DNA from: Actinomycetes bacterium
Lineage (GTDB): Bacteria; Actinomycetota; Acidimicrobiia; Acidimicrobiales; Bog-793
Reading direction: 5' to 3'
DNA: 32,137 bases
Assembly (NCBI GenBank): GCA_021785095.1
Contig: JAJYGM010000745.1
Coordinates: 1-32,137 of the forward strand
This document shows positions 16,180-22,117 of this stretch, piece by piece. The notes beneath the pieces are model-generated. The model was not told the DNA's origin. It worked only from the letters and a program-made list of their open reading frames with translations, and searched no databases. A program made the position numbers and the translations under genes. Position 1 is the stretch's first letter. Every line of letters begins with the position of its first letter.

Positions 16180-17258
16180 GCCAGGACTCCGGCAGGAGTC
16201 GCGGCCGTCCGGGCCTTCTTGTCCACCAGGCTCTTGCCGGACTCGTCGTCCTGGCATGTGTCGGGCTGGCGGCGAGCGGGTGCACGGCCTCGCCGTCCGG
16301 TGGCGGCACCACGACATCGGTTCCGAACGGGGGCGTACCGACTACGAGCATCGTGCCGGTCACCATCCCGGGCACGCTCGACCCCGGCAGTCTGTCGCCC
16401 CTCGGCTCTGCAAGCCGCCTGCCGGTCGCACCCGTGCCGGTCGGCCGGTCCGTCGCGGTCCTGCCTCGGCCGGGTACCGCCGCCTACCGCCAGGTCGTGC
16501 AGATCGCCTACCGGCAGCTCGGCTCCGGCCCACCGCTGTTGCTCGTGGCCGGTCAGGACGCGTCGATGGCGTGGTGGTCCCCGGCGCTGTTGCAGACGCT
16601 CGCACAGCACTACCAGGTCACGATCTTCGACCTGCCCGGCGTCGGTTACTCGGCGCCCCCTCCGGCCCGGCTCTCCGTGAGCTGGCTGGCGGACGTGACC
16701 GCCGGCCTCGCGAGCGAGCTCGGCCTGTCCTCGCCCGTCGTGCTCGGGTGGGGACTCGGTGGCCAGATCGCGCTCGCCATGGCCGAGCGCCACCCCGCCC
16801 TCGTGCGCGACCTCGTGCTCGTGGACAGCGGGGCTCCGGTCCCGGGCGCAGAGCCGCCCCCGGCCAGCCTCGCGAGGCTGCTCGCGAGGCCGACGGTCAC
16901 ACCGGCGGAAGTGGCGACGTTGATGTTCCCTGCCAGCGAGGGCGCTGCGCGGGCCACATGGCTTCAAGATCTCGTCTCACAGGTGCCCGACAACGTCACG
17001 GCGTCGGCCATCAGCGCGGAGGCATCGCTCGAGCGGTCCGTGTGGAGCTCACCGGCGCTGAGCGCCGGCCTGAGCTCGTTGCGCCTCCCGGTGCTCGTGG
17101 TGGGCGGCAGCGCCGACAGCCTCTTCCCACCGGCGGACGCGTCTGCGCTGGTCGCGGCCATCCCGGGCTCGCAAAGCCGCACGATCCCAGGCGGGTACGG
17201 CGCGATCCAGGCAGACGCCGCTCAGATCCTGACGGTGCTGCAGGACTTCACCGGGTGA
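16167..17258 (+). CDS. Lipoprotein with an alpha/beta-hydrolase fold lacking the catalytic Ser and His
   Basis: A 363-aa protein with a lipoprotein signal peptide: positively charged start, hydrophobic stretch ALAGLVVLACVGLAA and lipobox ASGC with Cys39. A Gly/Thr/Ser-rich linker follows, then an alpha/beta-hydrolase domain (PPLLLVAGQDASMAWW, FDLPGVGYSAPP, VLVVGGSADSLFPP). The nucleophile elbow, normally GxSxG, reads GWGLGG, with Gly196 (codon GGA) in place of Ser. The usual catalytic His region reads PGGYGAI, with Tyr344. Asp317 is retained. It is therefore probably not a hydrolase but a surface-anchored binding or scaffold protein. It overlaps the epimerase gene by 13 bp and its 3' end overlaps the convergent Lrp gene by 11 bp. 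The fold is secure; the role is unknown. Confidence 0.85.
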   Translation: MARLSQDSGRSRGRPGLLVHQALAGLVVLACVGLAASGCTASPSGGGTTTSVPNGGVPTTSIVPVTIPGTLDPGSLSPLGSASRLPVAPVPVGRSVAVLPRPGTAAYRQVVQIAYRQLGSGPPLLLVAGQDASMAWWSPALLQTLAQHYQVTIFDLPGVGYSAPPPARLSVSWLADVTAGLASELGLSSPVVLGWGLGGQIALAMAERHPALVRDLVLVDSGAPVPGAEPPPASLARLLARPTVTPAEVATLMFPASEGAARATWLQDLVSQVPDNVTASAISAEASLERSVWSSPALSAGLSSLRLPVLVVGGSADSLFPPADASALVAAIPGSQSRTIPGGYGAIQADAAQILTVLQDFTG

Positions 17259-17739
17259 TCCGGTCGTACTCGTCGAGGATGAACATCGTCTGGGTGGACC
17301 GCACTCCCTCCATGGTCTGGAGCCGTTCGAGGACGACGTCTCGAAGCGTCTCCACATCCGCCACCCTCACGAGCAGCACGAAGTCGAAACCGCCGGCCGT
17401 CAGCGCCACGTACTGCGCACCCGGAAGGTCGCGGAGCTCGTCACGGAGCTCGCGCCAGCTGCGTTGATCGACGCTCACGATGATGAGAGCCGAGACGTCG
17501 AGCCCGAGACGGTGCGGGTCGGTCCTGACCGTGAATCCGGTGATCACGCCCTCGTCGCGCATGCGCGCGAGGCGCTGGTAGGCGTTCGCCCGCGACACCC
17601 CCGCCTCGGACGCGATCTCGTTCACCGAGCGCCGCCCGTCGGCCCGGAGCAGCTCGATGATCCGTCGATCGACCTCGTCGACACTCGTGCGGGTGGACCG
17701 AGCAGACCGTCCAGAGACTGAACTCGATGAGTCGGTCAT
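17248..17739 (-). CDS. Lrp/AsnC family transcriptional regulator
   Basis: A 163-aa regulator. The N-terminal helix-turn-helix is VDEVDRRIIELLRADGRRS then VNEIASEAGVSRANAYQRLARM, and the C-terminal RAM (ACT-like) domain spans about residues 75-163. Such proteins form dimers and octamers and sense amino acids. The start is the ATG at 17739, because TACGAT (a -10 box) ends exactly 7 nt upstream; longer in-frame versions would run through that promoter. It is divergent from phenylalanine hydroxylase, and the 125-bp gap carries two palindromes centred 21 bp apart, so phhA and its own gene are the obvious targets. The lat operon nearby is a possible further target, by analogy with the mycobacterial Lrp next to lat. 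Confidence 0.92.
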   Translation of the reverse strand: MTDSSSSVSGRSARSTRTSVDEVDRRIIELLRADGRRSVNEIASEAGVSRANAYQRLARMRDEGVITGFTVRTDPHRLGLDVSALIIVSVDQRSWRELRDELRDLPGAQYVALTAGGFDFVLLVRVADVETLRDVVLERLQTMEGVRSTQTMFILDEYDRITR

Positions 17740-17746
17740 AGAGACG

Positions 17747-17752
17747 ATCGTA
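17747..17752 (-). promoter_or_regulatory. -10 element TACGAT of the Lrp gene (leaderless)
   Basis: On the minus strand TACGAT ends 7 nt before the ATG at 17739. The palindrome CTGTACAG begins 2 bp farther upstream. Confidence 0.6.
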
Positions 17753-17753
17753 G

Positions 17754-17783
17754 CTGTACAGGTCGACTCGTGGGACATATGTC
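17754..17783. promoter_or_regulatory. Candidate Lrp operator: two palindromes in the lrp-phhA gap
   Basis: CTGTACAG (17754-17761) and GACATATGTC (17774-17783) are both perfect palindromes. Their centres are 21 bp apart, about two helical turns. For the Lrp gene they would fall on the spacer and the -35 region, so binding there would repress it. For phhA they lie upstream of its promoter. Assignment to Lrp is inference from position and symmetry. Confidence 0.5.
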
Positions 17784-17825
17784 TCGACTTCACCGCCGTT
17801 CAGCAAGAAACTCATCCGAATCGGG

Positions 17826-17831
17826 CATACT
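17826..17831 (+). promoter_or_regulatory. Possible -10 element CATACT of phhA
   Basis: CATACT lies 33 nt before the phhA ATG, leaving a short leader that contains GGGAGG at 17852-17857. No good -35 is seen at standard spacing, which would fit a promoter needing activation. Confidence 0.35.
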
Positions 17832-17864
17832 CGGAGACACACGCACGTCCTGGGAGGATTCGAC

Positions 17865-18752
17865 ATGGCGACCGCCAGTGGCTACTCACCGGTCATCGAG
17901 TCAGCCGATGGACTCCGGGTCGAGTTGGACGACGACCATCCCGGCTTCGCCGACCCTCGGTATCGACAGCGCAGGGACGAGATCGCCGCCATCTCGGCGT
18001 CGCATGTTCCCGGGCGTCCGATCCCGACCGTCGACTACAACGACACCGAGCACGAAGTCTGGCGCATCGTGTCGCGCGAGCTCGCTCCCAAGCATGCGCG
18101 CTATGCGTGCCGGGCCTTCAACAACGCCCGCGAGGAGCTGCAGCTGCCGACCGATCACGCGCCCCAGCTCGACGAGGTGAGCGAACGCTTGACCCCGCTG
18201 ACAGGCTTCGCCTACCAGCCGGTGGCCGGCCTCGCGCCGCTTCGCGACTTCTATGGGGCGTTCGCGGAGCGACGCTTCTTCTCGACGCAGTACCTGAGGC
18301 ACCATTCGGTCCCGTTGTACACGCCCGAGCCGGACATCATCCACGAGGTGATCGGTCACGCGAACCAGCTGGCCGACCACGACTTCGCAAGCATCTGCGC
18401 GGAGGTCGGGAAGGCGGTCGCGCGAACCGAGGCGCCCGAGGCGCTCGCCTTCATGTCCCGGGTGTTCTGGTTCACGCTCGAGTTCGGCGTCGTCATGGAG
18501 GACGGCGAGCCGAAGGCCTACGGCGCCGGGCTCCTCTCCTCGTACGGCGAGATGGACGTGTTCCAACGGGCCGAGATCCGCCCGCTCGACTTCGCCGAGA
18601 TGGGCTCGACCGAATACGACATCACGCACTACCAGCCGATCCTCTACTCGTCCTCGTCCTTCGAGCAGCTCGTGGAGGACCTGACGGGCTTCTACGGCAC
18701 CTTCGACGACTCGGTCCACGAGAGACTCGTCGCAGCCCGCACGAGCGCCTGA
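17865..18752 (+). CDS. phhA: Phenylalanine 4-monooxygenase (aromatic amino acid hydroxylase)
   Basis: A 295-aa non-heme iron, tetrahydropterin-dependent hydroxylase of the bacterial PAH type, converting L-phenylalanine to L-tyrosine as the first step of catabolism. The iron facial triad is visible as His160 and His165 in IIHEVIGHANQ and Glu206 in FWFTLEFGV. The 41-residue spacing between the second His and the Glu matches known bacterial PAH. TGFAYQPVAGL and the FFSTQYLRHHSVPLYTPEPD segment are also typical. It has a strong GGGAGG ribosome-binding site 7 nt before the ATG. It is divergent from an Lrp/AsnC gene with palindromes between, so amino-acid-responsive control is likely. No pterin-4a-carbinolamine dehydratase is nearby. 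Tyrosine or tryptophan hydroxylation is less likely on bacterial precedent. Confidence 0.93.
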   Translation: MATASGYSPVIESADGLRVELDDDHPGFADPRYRQRRDEIAAISASHVPGRPIPTVDYNDTEHEVWRIVSRELAPKHARYACRAFNNAREELQLPTDHAPQLDEVSERLTPLTGFAYQPVAGLAPLRDFYGAFAERRFFSTQYLRHHSVPLYTPEPDIIHEVIGHANQLADHDFASICAEVGKAVARTEAPEALAFMSRVFWFTLEFGVVMEDGEPKAYGAGLLSSYGEMDVFQRAEIRPLDFAEMGSTEYDITHYQPILYSSSSFEQLVEDLTGFYGTFDDSVHERLVAARTSA

Positions 18753-18765
18753 GCGTCGCCTCTTG

Positions 18766-18794
18766 TAGGTTGCCGACCGGCGCCGATGGCCGGT
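18766..18794 (+). promoter_or_regulatory. -10-like TAGGTT and a hairpin ahead of the serine hydrolase gene
   Basis: TAGGTT at 18766-18771 resembles a -10 box. It is followed by an inverted repeat ACCGGC (18776-18781) and GCCGGT (18789-18794) with a 7-nt loop. The hairpin could end phhA transcripts or sit at the 5' end of the hydrolase message; no U-tract follows. Confidence 0.35.
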
Positions 18795-18822
18795 GCCGAC
18801 CCCGGGTTGGAGGGCGTGAGTG

Positions 18823-19956
18823 ATGGCTGAGGTGTCGGGGAGCTGCGATTCCCGTTTCGAGGCGGTTCGCCGGGAATTCGAGTCGAACCTCGATCAAGGT
18901 CTCGACGTCGGGGCCTCCGTGGCCGTGTTCGTGGATGGCGATCCGGTCGTCGACCTGTGGGGCGGTCACCTCGACTCGGGCAGGACGGAGCCGTGGCACG
19001 AGGACACCATCATCAACGTCTTCTCGACCACGAAGACGATGACGGCCTTGTGCGCGCACATGCTCGCCGACCGAGGCGAGCTCGACTTCCATGCGCCGGT
19101 GGCGAAGTACTGGCCGGAGTTCGCTGCCTCGGGCAAGGAAGGCGTGCAGGTCCGCCACCTCATGTCGCACACCGCCGGCCTCTCCGGCTGGCAGGAACCC
19201 CTCACGGTCGAGGACCTCTATGACTGGGAGAGGGCGACCTCGCTGCTGGCCGCCCAGGAACCCTGGTGGGAGCCCGGTGCGTTCTCGGGTTATCACGCGC
19301 TGACGCAGGGCTACCTCGTCGGCGAAGTGATCCGGCGGGTGAGCGGCCGATCGGTCGGTCAGTTCTTCGCAGAGGAGATCGCCGGTCCCCTCGACGCCGA
19401 CTTCCACATCGGAACGCCCGCGTCGCTGGACGATCGAGTGGCGGCGCTCATCCCGCCCGAGGGACTCCCGACGGAAGCAGACTTCCAACCTGGCAGCCTC
19501 GCACTGCGCACCCTCTCGAACCCGAGGCTCGACGGTTCCGAGTCGGCGACGGTTCCGTGGCGGAGGGCCGAGATCCCGGCGGCGAACGGCCATGGCAATG
19601 CCCGCTCGGTCGCGCTCGTGCACTCGGTCGTCGCGTGCGGTGGCTCGGCACGGGGCGTCCGGTTGCTCTCGGAGGCCGGATGCCGGACGATCTTCGACGA
19701 GCAGTCGAACGGCACTGACGCGGTTCTCGGCGTGCCGATCCGCTTCGGCATGGGCTTCGGCCTCTCGAGCGAGACGATGCCCGTCGGACCTGAGACCTAT
19801 TTCTGGGGTGGATGGGGAGGCTCGATCATCGTCGTCGACCTCGAGACGCGGATGTCCGTCGCCTACGTGATGAACCGGATGGAGTCCGGACTCGTCGGCG
19901 ACCTGCGGGGAGCCACGCTGGTGCTCGCAGCGGCAACCTCGGTGCTCGGCGCATGA
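18823..19956 (+). CDS. Serine hydrolase of the class C beta-lactamase / EstB esterase type
   Basis: A 377-aa protein of the beta-lactamase-related serine hydrolase family. The nucleophile motif SxxK is STTK (Ser68, Lys71). The second motif is Tyr157 in FSGYHALTQG, with the YHA form typical of EstB-like esterases, and the third KTG-equivalent region is FWGGWGGS. No signal peptide is seen, so it is probably cytoplasmic and an esterase rather than a beta-lactamase, consistent with the GYHALTQG motif. The ATG at 18823 is preferred because GGAGGG (18809-18814) is 8 nt away; an adjacent in-frame GTG at 18820 is only 5 nt away. The natural substrate is unknown. Confidence 0.88.
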   Translation: MAEVSGSCDSRFEAVRREFESNLDQGLDVGASVAVFVDGDPVVDLWGGHLDSGRTEPWHEDTIINVFSTTKTMTALCAHMLADRGELDFHAPVAKYWPEFAASGKEGVQVRHLMSHTAGLSGWQEPLTVEDLYDWERATSLLAAQEPWWEPGAFSGYHALTQGYLVGEVIRRVSGRSVGQFFAEEIAGPLDADFHIGTPASLDDRVAALIPPEGLPTEADFQPGSLALRTLSNPRLDGSESATVPWRRAEIPAANGHGNARSVALVHSVVACGGSARGVRLLSEAGCRTIFDEQSNGTDAVLGVPIRFGMGFGLSSETMPVGPETYFWGGWGGSIIVVDLETRMSVAYVMNRMESGLVGDLRGATLVLAAATSVLGA

Positions 19957-20029
19957 GCGCCGCCTCGACGCCGGTTCGTTCCCCCGAGGGGCAGGTGGCA
20001 GCGCCGGAGCACCTCGCCCAGCTGCTCGG

Positions 20030-20111
20030 TGCGGGCGAGAGGACTCGAACCTCCACCCCCGAAGGGACCGGGACCTAAACCCGGCGCGTCTGCCAGTTCC
20101 GCCACGCCCGC
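20030..20111 (-). tRNA. tRNA-Leu, anticodon UAG
   Basis: An 82-nt class II tRNA on the minus strand. The acceptor stem pairs GCGGGCG at the 5' end (20105-20111) with CGCCCGC at the 3' end, followed by discriminator A at 20030. The anticodon stem CCGGG/CCCGG encloses loop TTTAGGT, giving anticodon TAG (20075-20077 on the plus strand), which reads CUA and probably other CUN codons. A long variable arm (stem CCC, loop TTC, stem GGG) and a T arm with GTTCGAGTC are present, as expected for leucine. The 3' CCA is not encoded (CCG follows). A TACGCT -10-like box lies 20 nt upstream. Confidence 0.93.
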
Positions 20112-20120
20112 AGCGGTGAG

Positions 20121-20137
20121 ACTTCGCAGGAAGCGTA
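20121..20137. promoter_or_regulatory. tRNA-Leu -10 box overlapped by a CGC-N5-GCG (ClgR-like) element
   Basis: On the minus strand TACGCT (20132-20137) is a likely -10 box of the tRNA gene. Overlapping it is CGC-AGGAA-GCG (20125-20135), with A/T bases just outside. This resembles the CGC-N5-GCG core of ClgR boxes, which activate clpP genes in actinobacteria. It is centred about 50 bp upstream of the predicted clpP transcription start. Confidence 0.4.
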
Positions 20138-20144
20138 CTTCGGC

Positions 20145-20172
20145 GGTCCGGTGGCGCGTGGTCCGGTAGCCT
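20145..20172 (+). promoter_or_regulatory. clpP promoter region: TAGCCT -10 box and a GGTCCGGT direct repeat
   Basis: TAGCCT at 20167-20172 is a likely -10 box, giving a leader of about 63 nt. The 8-bp word GGTCCGGT occurs at 20145-20152 and 20160-20167. The first copy covers the expected -35 position and the second touches the -10, so the repeat may be an operator or partly replace a -35. Confidence 0.4.
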
Positions 20173-20242
20173 CGGCTCGCCGGTCGGGGCACGAGTAGAC
20201 AGCAGCACGACGGCCGAGCTGACACAGGAGGACAGTGCCATC

Positions 20243-20848
20243 ATGACGAGCGACGTGGCGAAGGTGGCCGCCCAGGGCGGTGGTCTGTCGGACGCTTCGG
20301 CCGACGTGTTCAAGCAGCTCCTGAAGGAGCGCATCGTGTTCCTCGGCACTCAGGTCGACCAGAGCTCGGCGAACCTGATCTGTGCCCAGCTCCTCCTGCT
20401 CGAGGCCGAGGATCCGGACCGGGACGTCTACCTCTACATCAACTCGCCCGGTGGATCGGTCACCGACGGCCTCGCGATCTACGACACCATGCAGTTCGTC
20501 CGCTGCGACGTCTCGACGATCTGCCTCGGCCTCGCTGCTTCGATGGGCCAGTTCCTCCTGTGTGCAGGCACTCCCGGCAAGCGCTTCGCCCTGCCGCACT
20601 CACGGATCCTCATGCACCAGCCGTCGGGCCAGATGCAGGGCCAGGCGACCGACATCAAGATCCAGGCGGAGCAGATCGTCTACCTGAAGCGCATGATGGC
20701 CGAGCGCATCGCGCTCCACACCGGCCAACCCGTGGAACGCATCGAGGCCGACTCCGACCGCGACCGGTGGTTCACGGCGGAGGAAGCGAAGGACTACGGC
20801 TTCATCGACCAGGTGATCCACCGCTCCTCGCTGAAGGCCGTTTCCTGA
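20243..20848 (+). CDS. clpP: ATP-dependent Clp protease proteolytic subunit
   Basis: A 201-aa ClpP. The catalytic Ser100 is in [10 protein letters not shown] and His125 in ILMHQPSG, with the same 25-residue spacing as E. coli ClpP. The catalytic Asp is in [12 protein letters not shown]. The [17 protein letters not shown] segment is conserved. It would form a tetradecameric cytosolic peptidase working with ClpX or ClpC. The start is clear: AGGAGGAC at 20226-20233 precedes the ATG by about 10 nt. Actinobacteria usually encode adjacent clpP1 and clpP2 with clpX downstream; here clpP stands alone and is followed directly by a glycosyltransferase gene whose first codon overlaps its stop. It may be an additional paralogue or a split-off member of the pair. 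Confidence 0.95.
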   Translation: MTSDVAKVAAQGGGLSDASADVFKQLLKERIVFLGTQVDQSSANLICAQLLLLEAEDPDRDVYLYINSPGGSVTDGLAIYDTMQFVRCDVSTICLGLAASMGQFLLCAGTPGKRFALPHSRILMHQPSGQMQGQATDIKIQAEQIVYLKRMMAERIALHTGQPVERIEADSDRDRWFTAEEAKDYGFIDQVIHRSSLKAVS

Positions 20849-22092
20849 CCCACTCGGTCGTCATCGTCTCCTACCGACCCACCGACCATCTGGCTCGGTG
20901 CCTCGAGTCGGTCCACTCCCAGGCGGAGCACGTCGGGGAGGTCGACGTGGTCGTCGTCGACAACGCATCTCCCGGGGAGGCGGCGAGCCGGATCGCGGCA
21001 CGGCACGGCGCCCGCACGGTCCGCCTCGCAGAGAACGGGGGATTCGCCGCGGGCGCCAACGCCGGTGCCGCCCACGCCAAGGGAGACGTCATCGCTTTCC
21101 TCAACGACGACGCGCGAGCAGGGGAGCGCTGGCTCGCCAGTGCCTCGTCTGTGCTCGAGGACCCGACCGTCGGCGCCGTCGGCCCGAAGATCGTCCTCAC
21201 CGGCCGCTACCTCGAGATATTCCTCGACGACGAGACCTGGTGGGCCGACGGGGACGCTCGCCCGCTCGGGCGGCGCCTGATGACGGCGACGCTCGGCGGA
21301 CGTGACGTGCTGCCCTACCTCGTCGGCGGCGGCGTTCACCGCCTCGAAACGGACCCCGGTGCACCTCGGCCCCTCCGAGACGAGGACGGCCGCAGCGAAG
21401 AGGTGGTCGATGATCGCCGCCCACATCGCTGGCGCTGGACCTCGGGGCGAGGGATCCCGTTCTACGTCCCGATGCCGCCGGGAAGCGGCCCGGTCGAGCT
21501 ACGTCTCAACGGCGAGCCGATCAGGCCCGCTCGGGTCGTCGACCTGCTCAACAGCGTCGGCTGCTACCTGCGTGAGGACGGCTACGTCGGAGACGTCGGG
21601 TCGGAGGTGGCCGACGACGCTGAATTCGACTCGTGGGAGGAGCGCTTCGCGCTGTCGGGGGCAGCCCTCGTGACGACTCGAGAGGTGCTCGAGAAGGTGG
21701 GCAGGTTCGAGGAGCGTTTCTTCGCCTACTACGAGGATGCCGACTGGTGTTGGCGCGCCCGCCTGCAGGGTTACCGTCTCCTCTTCGACCCGACGGCGGC
21801 GGTCCGTCACGAGAGGGGAGCGACGAGCGGCGGCGTCCTGTCGAGGAGGGTCCACTTCCTGCTCGAGCGCAACCGTCTGCTCACGTTGCTGCGGAACGCG
21901 CCCTTGGAGATGGCGGCTCGTGAGACCTGGAAGAAACGCCGAGGTGGGGGCGACGACGGGGTGGCCGAGGTGATCCACCGTGTCCTGCCGAGGGTGCTCG
22001 CCGAACGAGCACTGCTCAGCCGGTCTTGGGTCCTCAGCCCTCGGGAGGTCGCCGAGCGTTGGGCAGGCGTCGACGTCCCGGCCGAGATGTGA
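20845..22092 (+). CDS. GT2 family glycosyltransferase (rhamnosyltransferase-like), apparent CTG start
   Basis: A protein of about 415 aa. The GT-A fold begins at SVVIVSYRP, with [25 protein letters not shown] and the metal-site region FLNDDARAG. The C-terminal ExDW motif is [19 protein letters not shown]. An insertion of about 120 residues with a [14 protein letters not shown] segment separates the two halves. No ATG, GTG or TTG occurs in frame between the clpP stop and the first conserved strand. The best start is CTG at 20845, overlapping the clpP stop as CTGA, with GAAGG at 20833-20837 seven nt upstream. The only other choice is a GTG about 80 nt inside clpP. The protein is probably cytoplasmic at the membrane, adding a sugar to a surface glycan. 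The acceptor is unknown. Confidence 0.85.
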   Translation: MTHSVVIVSYRPTDHLARCLESVHSQAEHVGEVDVVVVDNASPGEAASRIAARHGARTVRLAENGGFAAGANAGAAHAKGDVIAFLNDDARAGERWLASASSVLEDPTVGAVGPKIVLTGRYLEIFLDDETWWADGDARPLGRRLMTATLGGRDVLPYLVGGGVHRLETDPGAPRPLRDEDGRSEEVVDDRRPHRWRWTSGRGIPFYVPMPPGSGPVELRLNGEPIRPARVVDLLNSVGCYLREDGYVGDVGSEVADDAEFDSWEERFALSGAALVTTREVLEKVGRFEERFFAYYEDADWCWRARLQGYRLLFDPTAAVRHERGATSGGVLSRRVHFLLERNRLLTLLRNAPLEMAARETWKKRRGGGDDGVAEVIHRVLPRVLAERALLSRSWVLSPREVAERWAGVDVPAEM

Positions 22093-22116
22093 CGGCGGGG
22101 CGGATCCCCCTCCGTC
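22091..22116. terminator. Hairpin between the convergent GT2 and secreted-repeat genes
   Basis: GACGG (22091-22095) pairs with CCGTC (22112-22116) and GGGG (22097-22100) pairs with CCCC (22106-22109), with loop CGGAT. It fills the gap between two convergent stop codons. No U-tract is present, so it would be a bidirectional GC-rich hairpin terminator. Confidence 0.5.
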
Positions 22117-22117
22117 C

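Noticed and set aside
19981..19991. CCCCCGAGGGG as a tRNA-Leu terminator
   Set aside because: The stem is only 4-5 bp with a 3-nt or smaller loop and no U-tract, too weak to call.
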